Part shown: one piece after another, positions 1-11,653 of the stretch | Numbering within the stretch: the stretch's first letter is position 1 | How the letters are laid out: every line of letters begins with the position of its first letter | Origin: Stomorhina lunata | Lineage: Eukaryota; Arthropoda; Insecta; Diptera; Rhiniidae | Length of the DNA: 64,000 bases | Reading direction: 5' to 3' | Assembly (NCBI GenBank): GCA_933228675.1 | Contig: OW121744.1 | Span: forward strand, 58,175,775 to 58,239,774 | Translations under genes and position numbers: made by a program | Notes under the pieces: generated by a model | What the model was told of the DNA's origin: nothing | Seen by the model: the letters and a program-made list of their open reading frames with translations, nothing else | Databases searched by the model: none

Positions 1-2453
1 TCCTATAAAAATAGGAAATTTTTGAAAAATTTCCTATAAAAATAGGAAATTTTTGAAAAATTTTCTATAAAAATAGGAAATTTTTGAAAAAATTCCTATA
101 AAAATAGGAAATTTTTGAAAAATTTCCTATAAAAATAGGAAATTTTTGAAAAATTTCCTATAAAAATAGGAAATTTTTGAAAAATTTCCTATAAAAATAG
201 GAAATTTTTGAAAAATTTCCTATAAAAATAGGAAATTTTTGAAAATTTCCTATAAAAATAGGAAATTTTTGAAAAATTTCCTATAAAAATAGGAAATTTT
301 TGAAAAATTTCCTATAAAAATAGGAAATTTTTGAAAAATTTCCTATAAAAATAGGAAATTTTTGAAAAATTTCCTATAAAAATAGGAAATTTTTGAAAAA
401 TTTCCTATAAAAATAGGAAATTTTTGAAAAATTTCCTATAAAAATAGGAAATTTTGAAAAATTTCCTATAAAAATAGGAAATTTTTGAAAAATTTCCTAT
501 AAAAATAGGAAATTTTTGAAAAATTTCCTATAAAAAATAGGAAATTTTTGAAAAATTTCCTATAAAAATAGGAAATTTTTGAAAAATTTCCTATAAAAAT
601 AGGAAATTTTTGAAAAATTTCCTATAAAAATAGGAAATTTTTGAAAAATTTCCTATAAAAATAGGAAATTTTGAAAAATTTCCTATAAAAATAGGAAATT
701 TTGAAAATTTCCTATAAAAATAGGAAATTTTTGAAAAATTTCCTATAAAAATAGGAAATTTTTGAAAAATTTCCTATAAAAATAGGAAATTTTTGAAAAA
801 TTTCCTATAAAAATAGGAAATTTTTGAAAAATTTCCTATAAAAATAGGAAATTTTTGAAAATTTCCTATAAAAATAGGAAATTTTTGAAAAATTTCCTAT
901 AAAAATAGGAAATTTTTGAAAAATTTCCTATAAAAATAGGAAATTTTTGAAAAATTTCCTATAGAAATAGGAAATTTTTGAAAAATTTCCTATAAAAATA
1001 GGAAATTTTTGAAAAATTTCCTATAAAAATAGGAAATTTTTGAAAAATTTCCTATAAAAATAGGACATTTTTGAAAAATTTCCTATAAAAATAGGAAATT
1101 TTTGAAAAAATTCCTATAAAAATAGGAAATTTTTGAAAAATTTCCTATAAAAATAGGAAATTTTTGAAAAATTTCCTATAAAAATAGGAAATTTTTGAAA
1201 AATTTCCTATAAAAATAGGAAATTTTTGAAAAATTTCCTATAAAAATAGGAAATTTTTGAAAAATTTCCTATAAAAATAGGAAATTTTTGAAAAATTTCC
1301 TATAAAAATAGGAAATTTTTGAAAAATTTCCTATAAAAATAAAAATTATAAAAATTTCCTATAAAAATAGGAAATTTTTGAAAAATTTCCTATAAAAATA
1401 GGAAATTTTTGAAAAATTTCCTATAAAAATAGGAAATTTTGAAAATTTCCTATAAAAATAGGAAATTTTTGAAAAATTTCCTATAAAAATAGGAAATTTT
1501 TGAAAAATTTCCTATAAAAATAGGAAATTTTTGAAAAATTTCCTATAAAAATAGGAAATTTTTGAAAAATTTCCTATAAAAATAGGAAATTTTTGAAAAA
1601 TTTCCTATAAAAATAGGAAATTTTTGAAAAATTTCCTATAAAAATAAGAAATTTTTGAAAAATTTCCTATAAAAATAGGAAATTTTTGAAAAATTTCCTA
1701 TAAAAATAGGAAATTTTTGAAAAATTTCCTATAAAAATAAGAAATTTTTGAAAAATTTCCTATAAAAATAGGAAATTTTTGAAAAATTTCCTATAAAAAT
1801 AGGAAATTTTTGAAAAATTTCCTATAAAAATAGGAAATTTTTGAAAAATTTCCTATAAAAATAGGAAATTTTTTGAAAAATTTCCTATAAAAATAGGAAA
1901 TTTTTGAAAAATTTCCTATAAAAATAGGAAATTTTTGAAAAATTTCCTATAAAAATAGGAAATTTTTGAAAAATTTCCTATGAAAATAGGAAATTTTTGA
2001 AAAATTTCCTATAAAAATAGGAAATTTTTGAAAAATTTCCTATAAAAATAGGAAATTTTTGAAAAATTTCCTATAAAAATAGGAAATTTTTGAAAAATTT
2101 CCTATAAAAATAGGAAATTTTTGAAAAATTTCCTATAAAAATAGGAAATTTTTGAAAAATTTCTATAAAAATAGGAAATTTTTGAAAAAATTCCTATAAA
2201 AATAGGAAATTTTTGAAAAATTTCCTATAAAAATAGGAAATTTTTGAAAAATTTCCTATAAAAATAGGAAATTTTTGAAAAATTTCCTATAAAAATAGGA
2301 AATTTTTGAAAAATTTCCTATAAAAATAGGAAATTTTTGAAAAATTTCCTATAAAAATAGGAAATTTTTGAAAAATTTCCTATAAAAATAGGAAATTTTT
2401 GAAAAATTTCCTATAAAAATAGGAAATTTTTGAAAAATTTCCTATAAAAATAG
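1..2453 (+). repeat. 31-bp satellite array, orientation A
   Basis: About 79 near-identical units of 31 bp run head to tail. Each unit joins two short palindromes: TTTCCTAT / ATAGGAAA around an AAAA centre, and an A/T-rich one centred on TTTTTGAAAAA. Length variants of one base and rare substitutions (for example ATAAG for ATAGG near 1645 and 1739, and a broken unit near 1341-1352) are scattered. The array starts before the window and runs into the N gap, so its true length is unknown. Confidence 0.97.
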
Positions 2454-2653
2454 NNNNNNNNNNNNNNNNNNNNNNNNNNNNNNNNNNNNNNNNNNNNNNN
2501 NNNNNNNNNNNNNNNNNNNNNNNNNNNNNNNNNNNNNNNNNNNNNNNNNNNNNNNNNNNNNNNNNNNNNNNNNNNNNNNNNNNNNNNNNNNNNNNNNNNN
2601 NNNNNNNNNNNNNNNNNNNNNNNNNNNNNNNNNNNNNNNNNNNNNNNNNNNNN
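2454..2653. other. assembly gap (200 N)
   Basis: Exactly 200 N follow the satellite array. The round number suggests an arbitrary-size scaffold gap where the assembler could not leave the repeat. The satellite is interrupted mid-unit at its left edge, and no satellite is seen at its right edge. Confidence 0.98.
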
Positions 2654-4069
2654 ATTCGTAAGGATTATATCCCTTTTGGTTTTAGAGCCAATATTAAACG
2701 GAATGACAATCTCAATATACCCCCCATTCTTTGTAATGTCGTGTATAATAATTAAATCATTAGATATTGCTGAAAAATAACTATATCTAATAAATAATTG
2801 TATATAAAAATTAATAAATAAATATAAATATATTAACATAAATTTAAGAAAACAAAAACAACATACTTGACAGACAGAGACAGAAAGAGATATCAGTTTT
2901 TAAAGTCATCTCTAGGCGAGATTTATCATTCAAATACATTAATTGTTATTTAAATATCGTGTTATTTATTATCGATTTATTTATTTAATTAGGTTTGAAT
3001 TTAATGAGGAAATAATAAGACACGCCCACTCATTCATTAAAATGAAAGATAGATAAATAAATACTATAGCGTATAGCAATAAATCGTAAGTAAGTAAGTA
3101 CCTACCAATTGATCAAATGATCAAAAGATGGGGTGTTTTCAATGTCTGTCGGTATTTCGTGTTTGTTTCTTAAATCTTTTGTTTTGTATTTAGCTAAAAC
3201 TCTCCCACAAGACACAATCTGCTATATCTACAGATATTTATTAATATTTGTTAGTATGTACAATATGTATGTGTAAGAGTATTTGTATTCATTGTAAAAC
3301 TTATTTTACCTACAGAGTAGTTTTTAGTTTTTAGTATTTGGTTGATTGTTGATTTATTGTAAATCGTGCTATTTATTTATTGTAAACGGTGTGTCTAAAA
3401 TAAATTTTTCTTAATTGTAATTGAGCGGAATTGTCATAAATTAATAAATCTTTAACTCTATTTATTTATCTATATGACATTTTCTCTCTACTCGAAATCA
3501 TTGAATGCGACAAACAATCAATTCAAATTCCTACTATCGATTGTTTTTATTTATTGTTTTTTTTTTTTTTTTTTTGTTAATGATGTAAGCAAAAGTATTT
3601 TATTTATTTCAATAAGATTGATATATTGCCCTGGGTGAAATTATGGCATAACAAATGTTACAAAATATTTAATTAAATTTATGTCAAAAAAAAATAATAG
3701 TAAATAATGCAAATCGCTAATAATTTATTTTCTATTGTCATATGCAAATGTCACTCCCAGGAATGTTGGCTTTATTGATTGGTTTTATCAATAACATCTA
3801 TAAATGCAAACTGCAAATATTTTTCCTATAATATTCTAAAAATTTTAATATGTGTCTCAGAATTACCTTAAACTTATGCATTCCTCAATTCGAATGTTAT
3901 TGGTTATAAACAAATTAAAGGTTAGGAAGTAAATTGACTGTCAAAAGATGAACTGTCATGAATTGAGCTATCGTTCTTTGACATTTATTTAATAAAAAGT
4001 TGTAAGTTTTAATCATGGAAAAATATACTTTTATACACAAGAAATTTTACTGAATTGGCTTTTGAAAGA
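2654..4069. other. AT-rich spacer between the two satellite arrays
   Basis: About 1.4 kb with no recognisable gene. It contains short AT runs, a TAAG microsatellite near 3088 and a poly-T run near 3559-3576. It separates the two opposite-orientation satellite arrays and could be the loop of a very large inverted repeat. No coding pattern is seen on either strand. Confidence 0.6.
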
Positions 4070-5215
4070 TCAGTTTTTCAAAAAATTTTTATTTTTATAA
4101 AAAGTTTTTTAAAAATTTTCAAAAACCTATTATTTCTATAAGAAATTAAAAAAAATATTATTTTTATTGGAAATTTTTCAACAATTTTTTTCCTCATAGA
4201 AAAATTTTCAAAAATTTCTTATTTTTCATGGAAAATTTTTCAAAAATTTCTAATTTTTTTTAGAAAATATTTAAGAAATTTTTAACTTTTATAGGAAATT
4301 TCTTATTTAAAAAAAATCTTATTTAAAATTTCCTTTATAAATAGGAAATTTTTTCAAAAATTTCTTATTTTATAGGAAATTTTATAAAAGTTTCTTATTT
4401 TTATAGGAAATTTTTACAAAAATTTTTTATTTTTATAAGAAATTTTTACAAAAATTTTAGAGAAAATTTTTAAAAAATTTCTTGCTGAGAAGTTCATTTT
4501 CTTATTTTTTATAACAAATTTTTGTAAAATTTGTTTTTTTTAATTGAAATTTTTCAAAAGTTTCTTATTTGTTTTAGGAAATCTTTCAAAAATTTCTTCT
4601 TTTTAATTAAAATTGTTTAAAAATTTTCTTTTTTTAATGCAAAATTTTTCAAAAATTTCTTGATTAAAGGGAATTTAAAAAAAATTGTATTTATTTACAA
4701 TTTTTACTTAAATTTCATATTTCTCTATTAAATTATTTTAAAATTTTCTAGTTTTTATCAGAAAATTTTCAAAAATTTCATATTTTTATAGGGAAGTTTT
4801 CAAAATTTCCCATTATTTTAGGAAAATTTTCGAAAATTTCCTATTTTTATTAGAAATTTTTCAAAAATTTCCAATTTTTATAAGAACTTTTTCAAAAATT
4901 TCCGATTTTTATAGGAAATTTTTCAAAAATTTAAGACTTTTATAGGAAATTTTTCAAAAATTTTTTAATTAAAGGGAATTTAAAAAATTTTGTATTTATA
5001 TACAATTTTTATTTAAATTTCTTATTTAATTAATTTTTTTTTTAATTTCTAATTTTTATCAGAAAATTTTAAAAAATTTCATATTTTTATAGGGAAGTTT
5101 TCAAAATTTCATATTTTTATAGGGAAGTTTTCAAAATTTAAGATTTTTATAGGAAATTTTTCAAAAATTTTCGATTTTTTTAGAAAATTTTTCAAAAATT
5201 TCTTATTTTTTAAAT
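4070..5215 (-). repeat. decayed edge of the 31-bp satellite, orientation B
   Basis: The roughly 31-bp rhythm of AAATTTTTCAAAAATTTC blocks is visible, but units differ from each other by many substitutions and indels. Similarity to the homogeneous array rises towards 5200. This is the usual look of a satellite edge that has escaped homogenisation by unequal exchange. Confidence 0.85.
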
Positions 5216-7310
5216 TTCCTATTTTTATAGGAAATTTTTTCAAAATTTCCTATTTTTATAGCAAATTTTTCAAAAATTTCCTATTTTAATAGCAAATTTT
5301 CAAAAATTTCCTGTTTTTATAGGAAATTTTCAAAAATTTCCTATTTTTATAGGAGATTTTTCAAATATTTCCTATTTTTATAGGAGATTTTTCAAAAATT
5401 TCCTATTTTTATAGGAGATTTTTCAAAAATTTCCTATTTTTATAGGAGATTTTTCAAAAATTTCCTATTTTTATAGGAGATTTTTCAAAAATTTCCTATT
5501 TTTATAGGAGATTTTTCAAAAATTTCCTATTTTTATAGGAAATTTTTCAAACATTTTTTATTTTTTAAATTTCCTATTTTTATAGGAAATTTTTCAAAAA
5601 TTTACTATTTTTATAGGAAATTTTTCAAAAATTTCCTATTTTTATAGGAAATTTTTCAAAAATTTCCTATTTTTATAGGAAATTTTTCAAAAATTTCCTA
5701 TTTTTATAGGAAATTTTTCAAAAATTTCCTATTTTTATAGGAAATTTTTCAAAAATTTCCTATTTTTATAGGAAATTTTTCAAAAATTTCCTATTTTTAT
5801 AGGAAATTTTTCAAAAATTTCCTATTTTTATAGGAAATTTTTCAAAAATTTCCTATTTTTATAGGAAATTTTTCAAAAATTTCCTATTTTTATAGGAAAT
5901 TTTTCAAAAATTTCCTATTTTTATAGGAAATTTTTCAAAAATTTCCTATTTTTATAGGAAATTTTTCAAAAATTTCCTATTTTTATAGGAAATTTTTCAA
6001 AAATTTCCTATTTTTATAGGAAATTTTTCAAAAATTTCCTATTTTTATAGGAAATTTTTCAAAAATTTCCTATTTTTATAGGAAATTTTTCAAAAATTTC
6101 CTATTTTTATAGGAAATTTTTCAAAAATTTCCTATTTTTATAGGAAATTTTTCAAAAATTTCCTATTTTTATAGGAAATTTTTCAAAAATTTCCTATTTT
6201 TATAGGAAATTTTTCAAAAATTTCCTATTTTTATAGGAAATTTTTCAAAAATTTCCTTTTTTTATAGGAAATTTTTCAAAAATTTCCTATTTTCATAGGA
6301 AATTTTTCAAAAATTTCCTATTTTTATAGGAAATTTTTCAAAAATTTCCTATAGGAAATTTTTCAAAAATTTCCTATTTTTATAGGAAATTTTTCAAAAA
6401 TTTCCTATTTTTATAGGAAATTTTTCAAAAATTTCCTATTTTTATAGGAAATTTTTCAAAAATTTCCTATTTTTATAGGAAATTTTTCAAAAATTTCCTA
6501 TTTTTATAGGAAATTTTTCAAAAATTTCCTATTTTTATAGGAAATTTTTCAAAAATTTCCTATTTTTATAGGAAATTTTTCAAAAATTTCCTATTTTTAT
6601 AGGAAATTTTTCAAAAATTTCCTATTTTTATACGAAATTTTTCAAAAATTTCCTATTTTTATACGAAATTTTTCAAAAATTTCCTATTTTTATACGAAAT
6701 TTTTCAAAAATTTCCTATTTTTATACGAAATTTTTCAAAAATTTCCTATTTTTATACGAAATTTTTCAAAAATTTCCTATTTTTATACGAAATTTATCAA
6801 AAATTTCCTATTTTTATAGGAAATTTTTCAAAAATTTCCTATTTTTATACGAAATTTTTCAAAAATTTCCTATTTTTATAGTAAATTTTTCAAAAATTTC
6901 CTATTTTTATAGTAAATTTTTAAAAAATTTCCTATTTTTATAGGAAATTTTTCAAAAATTTCCTACTTTTATAGGAAATTTTTCAAAAATTTCCTACTTT
7001 TATAGGAAATTTTCAAAAATTTCCTATTTTTATAGGAAATTTTCAAAAATTTCCTATTTTTATAGGAAATTTTCAAAAAATTCCTATTTTTATAGGAGAT
7101 TTTTCAAAAATTTCCTATTTTTATAGGAGATTTTTTCAAAAATTTCCTATTTTTATAGGAGATTTTTCAAAAATTTCCTATTTTTATAGGAGATTTTTCA
7201 AAAATTTCCTATTTTTATAGGAGATTTTTCAAAATTTTCCAATTTTTGCAGAAGATTTTTCAAAAATTTCCTAGTTTTATAGAAGATTTTTAAAAAATTT
7301 TTATAGGAAA
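5216..7310 (-). repeat. 31-bp satellite array, orientation B
   Basis: About 67 units that are the exact reverse complement of the unit at 1-2453 (TTTCCTAT / ATAGGAAA around TTTT, and TTTTTCAAAAA). Variants come in runs. GGAGAT replaces GGAAAT at about 5350-5515 and again at 7095-7235. TACGAAAT replaces TAGGAAAT at about 6630-6860. AGTAAAT occurs at about 6880-6920, and a CTACTTTTAT variant near 6963-7000. Runs of neighbouring identical variants indicate recent local duplication. Confidence 0.96.
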
Positions 7311-8565
7311 TTAATTATGTATTTTAGATAAACGAAATTTATAAATTATATCTTATGGAATTTCTATGGAATTTTAAATAATGCATTTTGGGTGTTACTT
7401 TTTGACGGGTAATTTAACATGTTATTAAGAGTTCCTGACCTCCATTACAAATTATCAATTCTTTCTTATCAACACAAGGAATAGTACATTTTAAATTGGC
7501 GCCAAGGATTGAAAAAATAAAAACATCACAGAAAAACAAAACAAATTGAGACCAAAATTTGGTGGTTTTCAATTGGTACCTACCTGTGGTCGTTCAAACC
7601 TGTTGCACAGAATTTCTACATCCTTTTAGTAACCAGCTGTTAAAAGGTTTAGACAATTGATTAGAGGACCCACCTCTAAGCGAACAAACTAAATTTAGCA
7701 CAGACTGCACTAATTAGTTTAACCTTAAGAATTTTAATTTTAAATACAAAATTCTTTACAAAGAATAATGAGAAAAAACAAATGACAAGTGATCTTTATA
7801 TTTAAGGTCTTTAATTAACACCTTGCAAACGAAATCGAAAAAAAATGTAACAGCAAATGCAATTTTTGTTTTAAATTAAGTTATTGTTCTATGAATGAAA
7901 TAAATTCAATAAGTTCGTATTTCTGTATTTATTTGTAAAGTATTGTCTTCCAAATGACAAGACAATAGACTTCTTTGTCTTTGAATATTTGTTATATTAT
8001 TGGCTTTGGGAATTGTAGAATAAACAAAGAACAAGCTACTAGATATCGAGAAGGAAAAACAAAAAAAAGTTTCAAATTTCTTTTAACGTAAATAAATTTA
8101 TGTAACTGAATAACAAATGATGTCCAAAAGATGTTCTGTTTGTTTGTCGATTTATCAAATAACAACGAACTAATAGTGTGTGGTATCAGATGAAATGAAA
8201 AAGTGTAACTTCCTCAACACAACTTCCTGCAAGCAACATGGTTTGACAACATGGTTGGACTGCGAACATCAAACATTTAGGTTTGACTCGAACTAGACAC
8301 ATATAACTAAACAAGAAGAGTTTGACGCAAGAGTCCTTACCAAGTTCAGACGAAATTTAGTACCTTTCGATGAAGCGGATTTTCTTAAAACAACAATATA
8401 CAGCAAATCTTATCTTATATTCTTAAGCGAGCAATAATTGTATGTATATATATATCTATATATAATTATATAGAATGGCTATCTCGAAAACGGCTCTAAC
8501 GATAAAGTGGGTACCTATTTCGATGTATAGGTCGAAGAAGAAGGGACTTTTGGAACCTTTGCCTC
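7311..8565. other. AT-rich intergenic stretch
   Basis: No gene or repeat family is recognised. There is a short TATATATA microsatellite at about 8443-8475. The stretch from about 8475 to 8565 resembles the AAAAAGGGG-type DNA after 10432, consistent with one locus split by the element at 8568-10431. Confidence 0.5.
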
Positions 8566-8567
8566 TA

Positions 8568-10431
8568 CACTAAGAGAAAAATGACGATCTGATTTCAAGA
8601 AAAAAAATCTACAATATAAGATTGCGAAATCTTGAATTTTCAATCTTGAAAATATAGCCAGTAAGATTTATATTCTTAAATTTAAGAATAAATTCTTAGT
8701 TTCGAGAATACAATCTAAAAATAACATGCAATTTGTTTGCTTTTAAGATTTTAATCTTATTATAAAATTTTAAATCTTATTCTTATTTTAAGATTCGTAT
8801 TCTTTATTTTAAGATTGTGATCTTGATTTCAAGATTTTATTCTTATTTTGAAGATTGTAAGTTCTAATCTTAAGATCGTATTCTTGATTTTGTAGATTTG
8901 TGTGCTTGTTTTAGGGAAATTTCTCAGTATTTTGTCATAAATTGTAATCCGCCGACCAAAGTAGTTACGAAAAAGTGAAAAACTAATTTTTTGAGAAAAA
9001 ATATAAATTTAATAAGAAATATAAATGGAAAACCTTAATCCGAATGAAGTGGTCCTTTTAAATATTCCAATAGAAGGCAATTTAGTTCCGGTGTGTGATG
9101 GGGAGTATGAAATGAACTGCCCTTCACAAGAAATTTCATGAGATTTCTTGGACGATGACGCGTTGCTGAAAAATCTTTTGAAAGAATTCGATCTGGAATG
9201 CGTTTTTCCGTACCTGCAGCGTAAGTTTTTCATCATATTTATAAATACATAAGTAAATTTCTTTATAAAAAATTATATTAATTTAATTTGTTTCAGGCTC
9301 AAATGTAACTTTTAGAAGTCTTCAGTATATGAAAGCAGTGAAAAATTATTTGTCTGGAAAAATAAACAGGTTTTAATATTTTATTTAAAAAGTAAATTAA
9401 ACCACTAAAAGTTTTGTCCTTTAGTTTGAAATTGATGAAGATACACTTTCGATGCCGTCGAAGGTAGGTCAGTGGCTACAAAAATGTCCAGATGTAACTT
9501 CCACTTCATCGTCTTCTGTAAATGTGGAAGTTAACAAAAAAGTGTTTGACAAGGTAAAAGTATTAGATAATTACTTAATACATTAAAATGTGTACAAAAC
9601 ATAAAATATTTTCGTTTATTTATATAGGATTTAGCTTCATTATTGAATGAATCAGTAAGTGGCAAAAACATCCTAGAATTTTATGTTTCACGCAAAGATT
9701 TAAACAATTACTATCGTGATGAGCTGATCCATATTATAGTACATCAAATTCTAAAAAAGGATCTCACACTTCATCCCCACTATTTCCAAGATATATTGAC
9801 AGAAATATGCACACTTTTTCCAACGGAAGATGAAGTCAAGGTATTTTTAGGATACAATTTTTTACTAACTACCTATAATCTAAAATAAATAAATCAAAAT
9901 TTTAAAATATAGGAATACTATTACATTCCTCGGAAGGGGAAAAAATAATAAAAAATGTGTTTTATTTTATCACCAAATACGAATATTATAATAAGATTTT
10001 CTGCTTGAAAATAAGATTTTCTGCTTGAAATCGTAACTTTTTCTGCTTGAAAGTAGAGTAAATGCAAAAAATCTTATTTTAAGAATAAAATCTTATTTTT
10101 CAAGATTGTTTGTAAGATCGCAATCTTGAAAAAGTTCTAAGAACCAGATCGATAAATAAGAATGGGTTCTTATTATTTAAGATTATGTTCTTATTAATTA
10201 AGAGAGCATTCTTAAAAATTAAGAATTTAATCTTAATTAATAAGAACACATTCTTAGTTATCGATCCTGTGATTAGATTTTTTTTAAGATTGCGATCTTA
10301 CAAAGAATCTTAAAAAAAAAAAAAGATTTTATTCTCAAAATAAGATTTTTCGTATTTACTCTACTTTCAAGCAGAAAAAGTTTCGATTTCAAGCAGAAAA
10401 TCTTATTATCAGAACGTTTTTTCCCTGAGTG
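8568..10431 (+). mobile_element. CACT-tipped DNA transposon with cargo gene
   Basis: The left tip reads CACTAAGAGAAAAA and the right tip, reverse-complemented, CACTCAGGGAAAAA. Similarity continues inward (ACG[AT]TCTGAT after a 2-bp indel), giving an imperfect TIR of about 25 bp. TA flanks both sides (8566-8567 and 10432-10433). Both subterminal zones (about 8590-8910 and 9985-10410) are packed with AAGATT/AATCTT in both orientations, and the right zone is itself a long hairpin. CACT tips plus dense subterminal motifs recall the CMC (CACTA/Mirage/Chapaev) superfamily; the superfamily call is inference, because no transposase is present. A spliced gene lies between the zones. Confidence 0.72.
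9025..9948 (+). pseudogene. spliced cargo gene inside the CACT element, damaged
   Basis: Five exons can be placed: 9025-9220, 9297-9369, 9425-9553, 9628-9840 and 9913-9948, with GT..AG introns of 55-76 bp, typical of flies. The start is the ATG at 9025 (MENLNPNEVV). Exon 4 encodes a hydrophobic-patterned domain containing GKNILEFYV and LFPTEDEVK. Exon 5 adds EYYYIPRKGKK and a stop. The order (GK.IL..Y, then RD.LI.II, then LFP, then a YF.P-like basic end) resembles a domain I associate with insect proteins of probable transposon origin, but I cannot name the family. Lesions: codon 39 of exon 1 is TGA (9139-9141), and exon 2 ends in a phase that does not fit exon 3. Length would be about 214 residues. 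Possible roles are DNA-binding accessory protein of the element or a captured host fragment. Confidence 0.6.
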
Positions 10432-10433
10432 TA

Positions 10434-10908
10434 AGAGGGTAAAAAGGGGAAAAAATCGAAAACGTCTTAAACAGCTATGAAAATAAGCGGACAGGTGTTT
10501 CTTACTTTTTTGAAACTATGTCCGATAGGGGGTTAAAAAGGGGTGAAAATAGTTTTTTGGTACTTTTTTAACCCACTCTTATATTTTAAACTAAAGAATA
10601 TAGAAAGAAACTTTGTACTGCAATCAATAGATGTGAAAGAAATATTAAACACGTATTTGGTACTTTTGATTTTGGGGCCAAAAAGGGTTAAAAAAGGGAT
10701 AAAATGATAACTTAACATCTCAAAAAGTAATATGAATAGGAACATTATGTAAACTGCGTTTTAATAAAATGTACCGAATTCAATTGGTACCAAAGAAGTA
10801 CCAAATAAGCATATGAAACTTTTTGAAAGTAGTGGATAAAAATGGGAAAATGAGTAATGTTATAACTTTTGAACAAATTAATGTTTGTATGAATGTTCTT
10901 TATAGAAT
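10434..10908. other. unclassified AT-rich stretch
   Basis: Recurring AAAAAGGGG/GGTTAAAAAGGG and GGTACTTTT phrases suggest very old tandem duplication. A short palindrome, TTGGTAC / GTACCAA, lies around 10786-10803. No coding pattern is seen. Confidence 0.4.
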
Positions 10909-11653
10909 AGTAAATTGTGAATTTGATCATATTATGCTCTTTAGCGAAGATGTTGCGGATAAGCCGGCGAAGGTTTTTAAGTCGGTAAGACTAATTTCCG
11001 TTAGGTGCGCCACTGAAAATTACTAAAAATTATTTAAATCGTAAACTGTACATTTGATCATGCTATGATCTTCAGTAAAGTTCTAGCGCATGAGCCGGCT
11101 ATAGCTTTTTAGTTGGTATGAATATTTTCCGACAGGTGGCGCTACTGAAGCTTACTAAAAGTCAATTTAATCGTAAGCTATACATTTAATCATGCTACAA
11201 TCTTTAGCAAAGTTGTTGCACATGAGCCGACAAAGGTTTCTTAGTTGATATGAAGAAATTTAGACAGGTGGCGCCACTAAAATTTACTCGAAGTCAATTT
11301 AATCGTAAGCTGTACATTTAATCATGCTATAATCTTCAGCAAAGTTGTTGCGGATAAGCCGCCGAATTTTTATGAATTGGAATGTGCAAAGTCCGACAGG
11401 TGGCGCCACAGAAAATTACTCAAAGTGAATTAAATCGTAAACTGTGATCATGTTATAATCATAAGCAAAGTTGTTACGCATAAGCAGACGAAGGTTTCTT
11501 AGTTGGTATGAACAACTTCAGGTGGCGCTACTGAAAACTACTCAAAATGAATTAGAATTATAATCTTTAGCAAAGTTGTTGCGCATGAGTCGACGGAGGT
11601 TTCTGTTGGTATGACCAATTTCCAAAATTATTAAAATGAGTTATACTGTAAAC
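10909..11653. repeat. about 131-bp tandem repeat, roughly 5.7 copies
   Basis: Unit starts at about 10910, 11041, 11173, 11305 and 11437 (steps of 131-132 bp), followed by a shortened unit to about 11650. Each begins GTAAACTGTACATTT or similar and shares a TGATCAT block, AGCAAAGTTGTTGC, GGTTTCTTAGTTGGTATGA and a conserved core AGGTGGCGCCACT. Copies differ by perhaps 15-25 percent, so the array is old. The GGTGGCGCCAC core is a near-palindrome and stands out as GC-rich. Confidence 0.9.

Noticed and set aside
2411..2839. 142-residue frame on the minus strand
   Set aside because: It runs through the N gap and satellite units; most residues are undetermined and the rest is AT-rich translation with no family.
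1..7310. CRISPR-like array
   Set aside because: Units are contiguous with no unique spacers, and the DNA is from an animal genome; it is a satellite.
9009..9236. 75-residue minus-strand frame
   Set aside because: It is the antisense shadow of exon 1 of the plus-strand cargo gene, whose splice sites fit the plus strand.
10533..11026. Small frames on both strands around 10.5-11.0 kb
   Set aside because: They lie in low-complexity DNA and the first units of the 131-bp repeat, with no codon pattern or homologue.
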